The translations under genes and the position numbers were made by a program. From positions 5,299,001-5,363,000 of the forward strand of contig NZ_CP036537.1 in the NCBI RefSeq assembly GCF_021184025.1: 64,000 nt of DNA, in the 5' to 3' direction. The stretch is from Rhodopseudomonas boonkerdii (GTDB taxonomy: Bacteria; Pseudomonadota; Alphaproteobacteria; Rhizobiales; Xanthobacteraceae). This document shows positions 37,479 to 46,743 of the stretch, one piece after another (the first letter of the stretch is position 1; each line of letters begins with the position of its first letter). The notes under the pieces were generated by a model, which saw nothing but the letters and a program-made list of their open reading frames with translations, did not search any database and was not told the DNA's origin.

Positions 37479-38888
37479 CTAGCCACTTAAGTTGACTGCA
37501 GAACTGTCGGCCTCTCCCGCGTAACTCGCATCCGGTAGCTCGCTGGCGGTATCTTCAGGAAAGATCGCGAGCGCCGCGGCATAGATCAATGCACCGGCAA
37601 GAGCTGCAACTGGTACGCTGATATCGATGCCTCCCGCGATGCCGCTCCAGATGCCGGTGAACAGTGTGGTCTCGGAAAGCAGGAACCCCACCGCGACCGC
37701 CGGCAACCACGCAAGCACCGCGCGCAGATTCCAATTTGCCGCGGGCCAACGCATCTGACGATGGAAATATCCGATGAGGTTAATGACGATCCATGGCGTC
37801 GTAGCCACTGTAAACAGCGTGACAAAAGCGATGAATGCATTGACGGCGTCCCAGACGAAGGCGCCAAGGAACACAATGGCGAGACCTAGCAGTCCCACCG
37901 CCAACGTGATCCACGCGCGCGATAGTCGCTTGAAGAAGGACGACAAATCGAGACCTGGCGCGTAGAGGCACAGCGCGCCATGCGAGAGCGGCCCGACGAC
38001 TCCGATCAAGATGACCGGGCCGATATACCAAGCGGGACATCCCTGAACCATGCCACCGATCGGGCCAAGTTTTACATCAAAGATCGAGCCCTCGAATGCT
38101 CCGAAAGTCATCACGGCCAGGCAACCGACGAAAAGGCCGCCGCCATTTGCAAGGCCGATACTGAGCGCCGAATGCTTGTTCCGCGAAATATAGCGCGCAT
38201 AGTCATTCGAAAACGGCGCATAGGAAACAGGCACGGCGAGTGCTGCGATCATCGCCATGAACCAGGTTGGCCAGAACGATCCGAGCACATAGGCGCCACC
38301 CGCATAATTGATATCGAACTGAGGCGCCATCGCGACGAAGCCGAGCAGGAACAGCAGGCCGAGCGCAATAGCAACGAATTTTTGCGCGGCGGCGACTTTG
38401 TCATGCCCATAGATAGCCAAGCCGATCGAGCCAAGCCCCATGACGAGGTAACCGCAAGATTTGATCGCCGCTCCGCTCTCAACATGAAACGCGCGGGAAA
38501 AACCTCCAGTGATCGCATCTGCGCCGGTCCATATCACCAGCGCGAAGAAGCCGAGCGAGATGAAGAAAGTGAGGAAGGATCCGATCAGCCGCCCATGTCG
38601 ACCGAAATAGGCACCACTGCTGACGGCGCTATTGGTGCCTGCGCTGCTGCCGAGCAGGGCAAACGGCCCAACCAGAAGACACCCGATAAAGAGACCGACT
38701 GCAATGGCACATTCAGCGCTCCAGAAGCCGAGGCCGAACCGAATGGGAAGCCAGCCGAGCACGACAAGATTGAAACACATCTGCGCGCCGACAAAGACGC
38801 CGAACAGGCCAATGGGCGAGGCGTATTGTCCGCCTTCGGGGATCCGATCGGCGCCATAGGTTTCGATTGAATGTCCAGTCGATGACAA
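37479..38888 (-). CDS. NCS1-family nucleobase/allantoin-type permease
   Basis: 469 residues from a TTG at 38888, chosen because AAAGGAG ends 6 nt upstream; the longer frame from a TTG at 38915 lacks a good site. Twelve membrane helices are visible, with the family segments PIGLFGVFVGAQMCFNLVVL, GLFIGCLLVGPFALLGSSAG and PVSYAPFSNDYARYISRN. These match the cytosine/purine permease (CodB-like) branch of NCS1, which takes up nucleobases, hydantoins or allantoin with Na+ or H+. It lies downstream of an FrhB-like gene on the same strand (155-bp gap) and near hydantoinase-type genes, supporting uptake of a cyclic ureide or nucleobase. Confidence 0.87.
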   Translation of the reverse strand: MSSTGHSIETYGADRIPEGGQYASPIGLFGVFVGAQMCFNLVVLGWLPIRFGLGFWSAECAIAVGLFIGCLLVGPFALLGSSAGTNSAVSSGAYFGRHGRLIGSFLTFFISLGFFALVIWTGADAITGGFSRAFHVESGAAIKSCGYLVMGLGSIGLAIYGHDKVAAAQKFVAIALGLLFLLGFVAMAPQFDINYAGGAYVLGSFWPTWFMAMIAALAVPVSYAPFSNDYARYISRNKHSALSIGLANGGGLFVGCLAVMTFGAFEGSIFDVKLGPIGGMVQGCPAWYIGPVILIGVVGPLSHGALCLYAPGLDLSSFFKRLSRAWITLAVGLLGLAIVFLGAFVWDAVNAFIAFVTLFTVATTPWIVINLIGYFHRQMRWPAANWNLRAVLAWLPAVAVGFLLSETTLFTGIWSGIAGGIDISVPVAALAGALIYAAALAIFPEDTASELPDASYAGEADSSAVNLSG

Positions 38889-38894
38889 GTGCTG

Positions 38895-38901
38895 CTCCTT
38901 T
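38895..38901 (-). promoter_or_regulatory. Ribosome-binding site fixing the TTG start of the NCS1 permease
   Basis: AAAGGAG on the minus strand, spaced 6 nt from the TTG at 38888. It is the only strong site near the 5' end and falls inside the longer open frame. Confidence 0.6.
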
Positions 38902-39043
38902 ATGGTTTGCTTCAAGTGATTTGTTCATCGCATCGCCTATCCACGGGCGTGCGCCTTCACCGAGCCGGACAGGCCCGCTTCGCGTGTTATGCCGTTCGGA
39001 ACTCCGAAACGCCGGGACGAAATAGCCGGCGCGACTCATTCGA

Positions 39044-40390
39044 TCAGGACGTCGACGATCCCTGCTCAATATGCCGGGGGGCGCTCTCCCGGTTGCCCCC
39101 TGCCTTTGCGCGTGCCCGCGCGCCAAGCATATTGGCCAGTGCATCCCGCCATCCGTGAATGGCGCTCCTGATCAATCCCATATTTCGGAATGACGGGATC
39201 ATTTGTCCTGCCATCAGAAGACCGAGAAGTCGCGCCGCGACCGCGATTTTCCGCGCCCGGTGATGTGGCTGCATGCGATCGAGCGCACCATCGTCGAGCG
39301 GCTTGAGCTTGAGGACGCCCGCTTGTGCTAAGCTGTCAATGAGCTTCGCGCCGGCCTTCGTCCGTGCTATCATGAGATTGACGTTGTCCCGCTTGCCATC
39401 AACATCCCAAGCGTCGCCGCAAACGATATCGGCCTGTTCGCCCATACTATCTGGGCAGATCTTGCAGCGGAATTGAACATCCGGTCCAAACTCCTTGAAC
39501 CAGGTATCGTCGAAATCCTGCTCATGCGCACGCCCATCCGATGCCTCGATACGCGTTGGACCGGGACATCCATGGCCGCGATGCCGCATCAGGCTGATGT
39601 CGTCCTCAGCGAAGCCGTAACGCGCGGCCATGCGCACCGACGCGCTATGGCTGGGCAAGCCGCCGCATGGAAATGAAATCGCGGCACGCATCAGCTTGTC
39701 GATACGCGCATCACGCTTGGCCATGTTACGAACGCCCGCGACGTCGCAAGGCTTGCCGACAAATGCGAACGGCTCGCCACGGTCCAGCACCTCATGGAGC
39801 CGCGTCAACGGCGCCACCGGCCCGTAGCGCGAGCCGGCAGCACGGCGGATATCCTCCCTCGACTGGCTGACGCAGGCGACGCTTCGCATAGGTCGCTCAG
39901 GATCGGCCATCACATGCAATACGCTCTTCACCTCATCGGCCTCAATCAACCGGGTCGTGATCGCCGTGATCGCGCCGCCTGATGCCCCTTCGAAGCTCAT
40001 GCGACCATCGACGACCTCGCTGACATAAGTCCCCCGCCTAACTCCCCACACAGGATCGGCGCGCGCCTCATCACCGTCCTTGTGCTGTCGCAGGCCAGGA
40101 CAGATCGTCAGAATTTCGTCTTCCACTTTGGCAGCCAGCTCGTGGCCCGCCACGACCGGACGCAAGAAGCCGTTGCTCCCCATCGTCATTTGCAGACTAT
40201 CGCGGCCAGCGACACTCTCGCAAAGCCCGCACCCGACGCACATTCCATTTTCGACGATGCTGGCAATGCCTTTGCCTGCCTGAACACGTTTGGCAGCGTG
40301 CGATTTGGCCTCACCGCGATAGACGACGTTTGCTGACGTTGCGGCGGCAAGGTCTCTCAAAGATGGCATCGGTTCAGAACAAGTCGGCAT
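39044..40390 (-). CDS. Coenzyme F420 hydrogenase/dehydrogenase beta-subunit-like (FrhB family) Fe-S flavoprotein
   Basis: A 448-residue protein. An N-terminal ferredoxin-like site CVGCGLCESVAG near residue 52 is followed by the FrhB N domain (GVRRGTYVSEVVDGRMSFEG with ASGGAITAITTRLIE) and the FrhB C domain (GKPCDVAGVRNMAKRD, FPCGGLPSHSAS, FRCKICPDSMGEQADIVCGD). The Cys pattern matches enzymes that carry [4Fe-4S] clusters and FAD. Bacterial members that do not use F420 reduce conjugated rings, such as 8-vinyl chlorophyllide; some may act on hydroxylated N-heterocycles. With a nucleobase permease downstream and amidohydrolases nearby, a ring reductase is a reasonable inference. The start has GAGGA 11 nt upstream. 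Confidence 0.82.
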   Translation of the reverse strand: MPTCSEPMPSLRDLAAATSANVVYRGEAKSHAAKRVQAGKGIASIVENGMCVGCGLCESVAGRDSLQMTMGSNGFLRPVVAGHELAAKVEDEILTICPGLRQHKDGDEARADPVWGVRRGTYVSEVVDGRMSFEGASGGAITAITTRLIEADEVKSVLHVMADPERPMRSVACVSQSREDIRRAAGSRYGPVAPLTRLHEVLDRGEPFAFVGKPCDVAGVRNMAKRDARIDKLMRAAISFPCGGLPSHSASVRMAARYGFAEDDISLMRHRGHGCPGPTRIEASDGRAHEQDFDDTWFKEFGPDVQFRCKICPDSMGEQADIVCGDAWDVDGKRDNVNLMIARTKAGAKLIDSLAQAGVLKLKPLDDGALDRMQPHHRARKIAVAARLLGLLMAGQMIPSFRNMGLIRSAIHGWRDALANMLGARARAKAGGNRESAPRHIEQGSSTS

Positions 40391-41310
40391 CGCTTACATG
40401 ATCCTCGGTTGTCGCGGGCCACCAAATCGGCGGCTACGCGACAACAGGATCAGCAACGCCTGTGCCAAGGCGCGAACACGGCCACAATCAACTACCCTCG
40501 AACACACCCAATCGCCGAACAAAGGCGCCGCAACGCATGTCGATATTTGAGTATACTGATCATCTATACTTGCAGAGATAACGTTATTATCAAATCACCA
40601 AGCGCCGACTTCAGACGATATAGATCGAATATTAGGTAGATACTTTCATTCTCAATAAGATACAGCGGATTTTATCTTGCATCATCTCATCGCATTCGCA
40701 TGTCGCGCGCTGTCGTGGCAACAACGATGCACGCAAACCATGAGGCGATTTTCAGTTTGGAAAACCACGCTGTCACATGTGCAAGGGCCGTAAGAGCGAT
40801 CTCACATCGTCTCTCGTCGATCACAAGCAAAAACAGCTAATCGATGAACATCTTCGATGCAGAAGAACTCGGCAGCGCCTAGAAATCAGTCAAACACCGA
40901 TCACGCAAGCGATCGTGTTCTAGTAATACAGATACCGGAAAGCCCTTGATCGGACGTGCGGAAGCAACGCGGCCTGCGGCTCGGGGTAAGCACAAGATAT
41001 CGCTTTTTGAGATCAGCCCGAACAATTCAAGCGCCGGCTATCGGCAAGATAGCTTGGAACAATCGATCTTACCAAAGCGAGTATGAAGGCCGCAGATGTG
41101 CGGTCACAATGCTTAGGTTTTTATACTACGGATCGATTCTTTTGTTCTGGGGCGCGACGGGATGCGCGCGATTACTGTTCGTCGATCTCGTGCAACGATC
41201 GAGCACTGAATGGATCCGTCAAAGCTTCGCTATTTCGACCTGTTCACGCAGGCACCTGCTTCGACCCTGGGTAGCAGGGATGCCAGGGAGGAAGGATTCT
41301 AGACCGGCTA
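40391..41310. other. 920-bp intergenic region
   Basis: Noticeably AT-richer than its surroundings, with no gene I can support. A plus-strand frame at 40956-41357 (133 codons) has a hydrophobic stretch in its middle but no ribosome-binding site, no family resemblance, and runs into the SDR gene. The segment likely carries the promoter of the FrhB-like gene near 40400 and the 3' end of the SDR transcript. Confidence 0.5.
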
Positions 41311-42063
41311 TCAGAAAGGCACTTCGCCCCGGTCGACACCGATCGTCTGCCCCGTAATATTGACCGACATGGGAGACGCTAGGAACAGATAGGGCCCGAC
41401 GACATCGGCGGGATCCATCAATCCGTCTAGCGCCTGCCCAGACAGAATATCGTCGAGCATGTCCTGCTGCGATCGCGACTGACGGTCGGCCATTTCCTCC
41501 AGCGATCGGAGGGAAGCATCGGTGCGAACCCATCCAGGCGCGACCGCATTGGCGGTGATGCCGCGCGGCCCGAGCTCCTTAGCCCATGTTTTGGTCAACC
41601 CGATGATCGCATGTTTGGAAGCGACATAGGCACTGAATAGCGGTTCCGGCGCGCGCCCCCAGGCGGAGGATGTCGAGATCACCCGACCATTCGCACGCAT
41701 GCGAGGCAAGGCATGCCGCGTTGTTAGGAATGTGCCCGTAATATTGATGTCGATGATGCGCCTGAAAATCCGCTCGTTGTCCTCACTAAGGTCGGCCAGC
41801 GGCGTTAGTCTTTCCAGGCCGGCATTGTTCACGAGGACATCGATATCTCCGATCTTAGCGAACACGTCTTCGAGCGCTGCGCTGTCGGTCACATCTGCAA
41901 TGTGACCGCTCGCAAACAGTCCATCGGCGACCGACAGCACCGATGGATCGTCGGCCAAAAGATGAAGGTGCGCGCCAAATGATGCAAAACCTTCGGCGAT
42001 CGCCCGCCCAATGCCACGGCTCGCCCCTGTCACGACGACCGTCATATTCTCGAAATCCATCAT
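41311..42063 (-). CDS. Short-chain dehydrogenase/reductase (SDR)
   Basis: A 250-residue classical SDR. The cofactor motif is VVTGASRGIGRAIAEGF, the NNAG motif is DVLVNNAGLERL, the catalytic Ser is in VISTSSAWGR, and the YxxxK pair is in FSAYVASKHAIIGLTKTWAK. GITANAVAPGWVRTD follows. The ATG at 42063 has GGAGAG 5 nt upstream. It is the last gene of an azoreductase-SnoaL-SDR set on the minus strand; the gap to the SnoaL-like gene is 56 bp. It presumably oxidises an alcohol or reduces a ketone intermediate of the pathway encoded around it. Confidence 0.92.
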   Translation of the reverse strand: MMDFENMTVVVTGASRGIGRAIAEGFASFGAHLHLLADDPSVLSVADGLFASGHIADVTDSAALEDVFAKIGDIDVLVNNAGLERLTPLADLSEDNERIFRRIIDINITGTFLTTRHALPRMRANGRVISTSSAWGRAPEPLFSAYVASKHAIIGLTKTWAKELGPRGITANAVAPGWVRTDASLRSLEEMADRQSRSQQDMLDDILSGQALDGLMDPADVVGPYLFLASPMSVNITGQTIGVDRGEVPF

Positions 42064-42119
42064 CGGGACTCTCCAGCGGCGATAGCGCGGGACGGCGGCT
42101 TAACCGTCCCGCGTCGCGA

Positions 42120-42545
42120 TCAATCTGCGTGCGGCGGGCGGTCGATCGTCCAGCTCGCGTCGGCTCCCCACGGGTGGTCGATGAAGAACACCCATTCGCC
42201 ATTGTCGAGCTTACGCATCACTTCCATCCCGTGGTGATGCACCTCGATCTTCTTGCCGTCTTTGTCCTCGCCGCTGATCAGCCACTGCGACCGGCACAGC
42301 GCGAAATCGCCGGCGACGGTGGTATGATGCACGATCACATCCATATGCGGCTTCAGACCAATATAACCGGCCATCACTTCCTTGATGCCGGCGCTTCCCT
42401 TGGCGACATTGTTGCTGCCGTGAACCTGCTCGACCCGGACAACACTGGCTTCGGGGTGATACATCTTGGCTGCGGCCTCGACGTCCTGCGCATTAAAGGC
42501 TTTGGCCAGCCAATGATCGACGAGTTCGGGTGACGGTGCGCCCAC
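42120..42545 (-). CDS. SnoaL-like/NTF2-fold protein
   Basis: 141 residues from a GTG at 42545, supported by the strong site AAAGGAG 8 nt upstream; the longer frame from 42674 is not supported. The sequence is a compact alpha+beta barrel (LVDHWLAKAFNAQDVEAAAK, MYHPEASVVRVEQVHGS, FALCRSQWLISGEDKDGKKI, WVFFIDHPWG). The pattern fits the SnoaL/DUF4440 ketosteroid-isomerase-like superfamily, whose members include hydrolases, isomerases and non-catalytic binders. It sits between azoreductase and SDR genes and is probably co-transcribed with them. No catalytic residue can be named. Confidence 0.75.
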   Translation of the reverse strand: MGAPSPELVDHWLAKAFNAQDVEAAAKMYHPEASVVRVEQVHGSNNVAKGSAGIKEVMAGYIGLKPHMDVIVHHTTVAGDFALCRSQWLISGEDKDGKKIEVHHHGMEVMRKLDNGEWVFFIDHPWGADASWTIDRPPHAD

Positions 42546-42674
42546 TGTAATTCTCCTTTTCGATGTGATGTCAGATGAAGCTGCATGCCGCATGGGCGGA
42601 ACGCAACGAGGCGGTGCCCGCAAGGGGCGTTGACAGGCGATCGGCTGCGCGCCGGTCGCCAGCAATTCGGACAT

Positions 42675-43316
42675 TTAATTCGCGTAGGCGCTTTGCGCGT
42701 GAGCCACGAACGAGACTGACGCGATATCGGCCTCAACCCGCTCAAGCGCGGCTCCCAGAGCCTCGCCCCCCAGCGCGACGCCCTCGACCTGGACGAATCT
42801 AAGATCGTGCAGGCCGATCTTTCCAAGCACAGCGGTGAGATAGGGCGACAGAAAATCGACCTTGGTTCCCAGCCCCTCGCGATACAGGCCACCCGACGAT
42901 GTGACGATGTAAGTCGGGCGATCCCGCAACAGGCCTCGTGGGCCTTCCGGCGTATGCACGAAAGTTCGTCGTGCTCTTACGATATGATCTAGCCATGCCT
43001 TCAGGGCCGACGGGATGGAGTAGTTATACATCGGGCAACCGATGACCACAGCGTCGGCGCTTTCCAGCTCGCCAATGAGTGTCTCGGAAAGCGCGAGCGC
43101 CAATGATTGCTCCGCAGTTCGATCCTCCGCGGAGACGAACATCGCTTCGACGAACGCATCGCTGACGTGAGGAAGTGCGGAACGAACCAGATCGCGCGAG
43201 ACAATCTCACCGCCCGTCAGATCTTGCAGTCGCTGCACGACCTGCAACGAGAATTTCCGACTATAGGATGTGCCGCAGGTCTGCGAACTGCTATCGATAT
43301 GAAGTATTTTGGTCAT
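42675..43316 (-). CDS. FMN-dependent NAD(P)H azoreductase/quinone reductase (AzoR family)
   Basis: 213 residues from the ATG at 43316 (MTKILHIDSSSQTCGTSYSR). Flavodoxin-like fold signatures include the FMN phosphate loop near SSSQTCGTSYSR, the CPMYNYSIPSALKAWLDHI segment, and SSGGLYREGLG. AzoR enzymes pass two electrons from NAD(P)H to quinones, azo bonds or nitroaromatics. It lies downstream of the LysR at 43486 (169-bp gap) and upstream of the SnoaL-like gene on the same strand. A detoxifying or flavin-reducing role next to the heterocycle genes is inferred. Confidence 0.9.
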   Translation of the reverse strand: MTKILHIDSSSQTCGTSYSRKFSLQVVQRLQDLTGGEIVSRDLVRSALPHVSDAFVEAMFVSAEDRTAEQSLALALSETLIGELESADAVVIGCPMYNYSIPSALKAWLDHIVRARRTFVHTPEGPRGLLRDRPTYIVTSSGGLYREGLGTKVDFLSPYLTAVLGKIGLHDLRFVQVEGVALGGEALGAALERVEADIASVSFVAHAQSAYAN

Positions 43317-43485
43317 CGGATGGCGATCTCGATCCATGTGTGCGGCGTAGCGCCTTGTCGCTCCACATGTAGGAGGATCGCGGAGACCCGTTCAATCGCG
43401 ATTACCGCACGCGGCGTTTGCAGCACCGCAAACGCCGGCTGCTTGCGCATGGGGTACGCATGCGTCATTGCCCACCGCTACGCAT

Positions 43486-44388
43486 CTATTCTCCAGCCTG
43501 CCTGCCCTCCAGAAGCGGGCGGCGGGCGCGCAGGCCCGCACCGACAATATCGAAGAATGCCTTTATTCTCGCGGTCTGCCGCGAGTCCTGATGGGTCACG
43601 AGCCATAGCTCGCGCGATAGCTCCTTGATGGGGCTGACGACGCGCTCGATATCCGGTTCCAGATCACCGAGATAGCAAGGCAGAAGCGCCAGCCCGATTC
43701 CAGCCTTCGCAGCCATGAGCTGATTGATCAGACTGCTGGATCGGTAGATGATCGAGTCCTGCCGCACCGCTTCATTCAACCATTTCGATGCGCCCGCGGT
43801 CGCGGCCAGGTCCCATCCGACGAATTTGTGATGTTCGCAATTCTTCAGACTGAGGACCGGCCCGTGCGCAAGAACGTAGTCGCGGCTGCCATAGAGAGTC
43901 CAGGCGACATTAGCGATCTTGCCGCCAAAGAGATTTCCATCGGTGGGACGCGTCGCACGAATCGCGACGTCCGCCTCGCGGCGCGCAAGATCGAGCTGCC
44001 TGTTGTCGACAATGAGCTCGATTTCGATCCCCGGATGCGCCCGATGAAACTCCGCCAAGACGCTGTTCAAGATGCGATAAGCGATCGTCTCCGAAGATGT
44101 CGCCCGCAAACTCCCGCTCAATCTCGCATCGATACCAGAGATTTCACGGTCGAGCGTCACCGTCTCCAGTTCAACGCGCTCCGCAGCAGCGACAACCCGC
44201 TCGCCAGCCGCGGTCGGCGTGTAGTGACCACCCTTCCTCTCGAATAATCTTGCACCGGTTCGCTCTTCCAAAGAGTTCAACCATCGAAACAACGTCGAAT
44301 GCGTATGCCCTAAATCTGCTGCTGCGCCCTTCAATGTGCCGTTGCGGCCGATGGCCAAGACGAGTCGCAGGTCATTCCAATCACGCAT
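43486..44388 (-). CDS. LysR-family regulator
   Basis: 300 residues from the ATG at 44388, which has GGTGGAG 6 nt upstream and gives MRDWNDLRLVLAIG; the frame itself opens further upstream at 44445. The HTH is NGTLKGAAADLGHTHSTLFR, and the effector domain carries RSSSLINQLMAAKAGIGLAL followed by LPCYLGDLEPDIERV. It is a close paralogue of the LysR at 11762-12688, with the same domain boundaries and long identical blocks. It is divergent from the GST-dihydropyrimidinase operon (219-bp gap) and upstream of the azoreductase gene, so it can control both sides. Confidence 0.9.
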   Translation of the reverse strand: MRDWNDLRLVLAIGRNGTLKGAAADLGHTHSTLFRWLNSLEERTGARLFERKGGHYTPTAAGERVVAAAERVELETVTLDREISGIDARLSGSLRATSSETIAYRILNSVLAEFHRAHPGIEIELIVDNRQLDLARREADVAIRATRPTDGNLFGGKIANVAWTLYGSRDYVLAHGPVLSLKNCEHHKFVGWDLAATAGASKWLNEAVRQDSIIYRSSSLINQLMAAKAGIGLALLPCYLGDLEPDIERVVSPIKELSRELWLVTHQDSRQTARIKAFFDIVGAGLRARRPLLEGRQAGE

Positions 44389-44598
44389 GCGTTGCTCCAC
44401 CGAGCCAATGAACGTTTCTTGTGCAGACGCCGCGACTGTGTGCACGCTGATCGGCTAGCATCATTCTCCGCCGATCAAGCGGTCGTTCCGCACCATCGCA
44501 ACCATAGCTGATCTGCAGACGGCAACAGTCAAGCACAGTTTGCATAGCGGAAAACGCAGATTTCCGATCTGAAACGCCGCATGTTGTCGCGATTTGAT

Positions 44599-44606
44599 AG
44601 GAGGAG
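44599..44606 (+). promoter_or_regulatory. Strong ribosome-binding site of the GST gene
   Basis: AGGAGGAG ends 1 nt before the ATG at 44608, with its GGAGG core 3 nt away. It favours this start over the ATG at 44581 and makes the ATG at 44641 (with its own GGAG) a secondary possibility. Confidence 0.5.
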
Positions 44607-44607
44607 A

Positions 44608-45297
44608 ATGTCTCATCTCTTCGTTGATGCGGAGTCCGGCATGATCCCTATAGACTTCTACACTTTCGCCACACCGAACGGTCGAAAGGTTGCGATCATG
44701 CTCGAAGAGCTCGAACTTTCTTACGAGAGTCACATCATCGATATCGAGCGTGGAGAACAGAAGTCGCCGGAATTCCTCCGCAAGAATCCCAATGGGAAGA
44801 TTCCGGTGGTCGTCGATCATGCAACCAACAAAACGATTTTCGAATCCTGCGCGATTTTGCTCTACTTGGCCGAAACATATGGCCCGAGTTTCGCTATGCA
44901 TGAAGACGAACGGCTCGAATTGCTGCAATGGCTATTTTTCCAGGTCGGCCATATCGGACCCATGATCGGACAGTTATGGCACTTCAAAGAGTTCGCCAGC
45001 GAGCAGATCCCAAGCGCGATCTCTCGCTATGAGAAGGAATGTTACCGACTGTTTTCAGTCCTCGACGATCGTCTGGTAGCACGAGACTACATCAACGGTC
45101 GCTATAGCATCAGCGACATTGCCACCTGGCCTTGGATCGACGCGGCGAATAGCCAACTCGGCCTCTCCTTCGAGCAGTTTCCGCATCTCAAAAGATGGCA
45201 TGCGGCCATATCCGAACGACCTGCAGTGATAAGATCAGCTTCCATTGGTCATCACTCCCCGACCGCTGCGTTTACTCCGGATGGGAGTGCGCAATAG
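44608..45297 (+). CDS. Glutathione S-transferase (YfcG/YghU-like, nu class)
   Basis: 229 residues. The thioredoxin-fold domain reads IDFYTFATPNGRKVAIMLEE, with the NGRKV region and later NPNGKIPVVVDH and FESCAILLYLAETYG as the glutathione site. The helical domain has LLQWLFFQVGHIGPMIGQLW, characteristic of YfcG/YghU enzymes, which use disulfide-bond reductase chemistry. The conserved Thr/Asn near the N-terminus (TFATPNG) is present. It opens a plus-strand operon: its stop codon TAG overlaps the GTG start of the dihydropyrimidinase by one base. It may conjugate or reduce a reactive intermediate of that pathway. Confidence 0.88.
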   Translation: MSHLFVDAESGMIPIDFYTFATPNGRKVAIMLEELELSYESHIIDIERGEQKSPEFLRKNPNGKIPVVVDHATNKTIFESCAILLYLAETYGPSFAMHEDERLELLQWLFFQVGHIGPMIGQLWHFKEFASEQIPSAISRYEKECYRLFSVLDDRLVARDYINGRYSISDIATWPWIDAANSQLGLSFEQFPHLKRWHAAISERPAVIRSASIGHHSPTAAFTPDGSAQ

Positions 45298-46742
45298 TGA
45301 CACCTGAATTCGATCTCGTCATTCGCAATGGCACGGTTGTCACCGCAGCAGATGTGGTCCAATGCGATGTCGGGATCAAGAATGGAAAGATCTCGGCGAT
45401 CGCCGAGCGCTTGCCGGTGAGCGCCAGCGATATCGATGCGAGTGATCTCTTCGTGATGCCAGGCGGCATCGACAGCCACGTTCACATCGCGCAGGACAGT
45501 CCCGACGCCAAGATGGCGGACGACTTTGCGACGGGATCGCGCTCGGCTGCCGCTGGCGGCAATACGACCTTTATCCCGTTCGTCGTTCAGCCGCGCGGAG
45601 CATCGCTCAGACAATGTGTCGAGGACTATCATCAGCTGGCGGCCGGCCAATGTCACGTGGACTATGGATTCCATCTGATCATCACCGATCCTTCGTCCGT
45701 CGTACTCGGGCAGGAATTGCCGGCTCTCGTGCGCGATGGCTACACATCATTCAAGGTCTTCATGACCTATGACGACATGGTACTAAACGATCGCCAGATC
45801 TTGGAAGTTTTCGATTGCGCCCGACGGGAGCGCGCCCTCGTGATGGTTCACTGCGAGGGTTACGACACCATCAAATTCATGACCGAGCGCCTCGAAACAC
45901 AGGCCCGGACCCAACCTTTCTTCCATGCCGTTTCACGCCCGGAGCCCATTGAGCGCGAAGCGACGCATCGCGCCATATCGTTTTCAGAACTAATCGACGT
46001 TCCGATCATGATCGTGCATGTCTCCGGCCGCGAAGCGATGGAGCAGGTTCGATGGGCCCAGCAGAAGGGTCTCAAAATCTACGCAGAGACATGTCCGCAA
46101 TACATTTCGCTGACCGCCGACGACCTGAAAGGCATCGGCGCCCCTGAGGCCGGCGGCAAGTATGTCTGTTCGCCGCCGCCACGCGATCACGACAGTTGGG
46201 AAGCCATATGGGAGGGCCTGCGGCTCGGCGTGTTCTCTACATTCTCGTCGGATCATTGCCCGTTCTATTACGATAGCCCCGTGGGCAAGCTGTCGCCGAA
46301 AGGCAAGCAGTCATTCCGATGGATCCCAAACGGGATACCCGGCGTCGAAACGCGAATGCAGATCCTGTTCTCGGAGGGCGTCGTCAAAGGACGTATCACC
46401 CTTGAGCAATTCGTTGCCCTGACATCGACAAATCATGCGAAAATGTATGGCCTCTATCCCCAAAAGGGATCTATCGCTGTTGGCTGCGATGCAGATATCG
46501 CCATTTGGGATCCGCGCAGCAAGCACACGATCACTCAAAGTGCCCTTCACCACGGCTCCGACTATACGCCATGGGAAGGCTTCGAAGTCACCGGCTGCGT
46601 TGTCAAAACCATCCTGCGCGGCAGGGTGATTTTTGATAGAGCCAATGATTCAGTACTGAATTCAGCTCCCGCAGGCGAGTTTATGAAGCGCAAATTTTCA
46701 GCATATGCCGCGCCCCAACCTCATATCACATCGGCTGAATAA
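45297..46742 (+). CDS. Dihydropyrimidinase/hydantoinase-family cyclic amidohydrolase
   Basis: 481 residues from the GTG at 45297, with GGGAG upstream; the open frame itself begins earlier, at 45195, inside the GST gene. Metal ligands are visible: HVHIAQD following VMPGGIDS, the bridging carboxylated Lys in GYTSFKVFMTYDD, His in VMVHCEGYD and MIVHVSGREAM, and the catalytic Asp in FSSDHCPFYY. The order matches D-hydantoinase/dihydropyrimidinase (about 460-490 aa), which opens cyclic ureides. It is preceded by a GST and followed after 1 bp by an AllA-like lyase, so the four genes behave as one unit. Allantoin, dihydropyrimidines and hydantoins are all possible substrates. Confidence 0.92.
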   Translation: MTPEFDLVIRNGTVVTAADVVQCDVGIKNGKISAIAERLPVSASDIDASDLFVMPGGIDSHVHIAQDSPDAKMADDFATGSRSAAAGGNTTFIPFVVQPRGASLRQCVEDYHQLAAGQCHVDYGFHLIITDPSSVVLGQELPALVRDGYTSFKVFMTYDDMVLNDRQILEVFDCARRERALVMVHCEGYDTIKFMTERLETQARTQPFFHAVSRPEPIEREATHRAISFSELIDVPIMIVHVSGREAMEQVRWAQQKGLKIYAETCPQYISLTADDLKGIGAPEAGGKYVCSPPPRDHDSWEAIWEGLRLGVFSTFSSDHCPFYYDSPVGKLSPKGKQSFRWIPNGIPGVETRMQILFSEGVVKGRITLEQFVALTSTNHAKMYGLYPQKGSIAVGCDADIAIWDPRSKHTITQSALHHGSDYTPWEGFEVTGCVVKTILRGRVIFDRANDSVLNSAPAGEFMKRKFSAYAAPQPHITSAE

Positions 46743-46743
46743 T

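Noticed and set aside
19989..37500. A TpsB (FhaC/ShlB) transporter partner for the exoprotein
   Set aside because: No POTRA/beta-barrel protein is encoded in the neighbourhood; all neighbouring frames are assigned to other families.
40956..41357. 133-codon plus-strand frame with a hydrophobic middle
   Set aside because: Its 3' end runs into the SDR gene, there is no RBS, and the hydrophobic part lacks a proper signal peptide or membrane topology.
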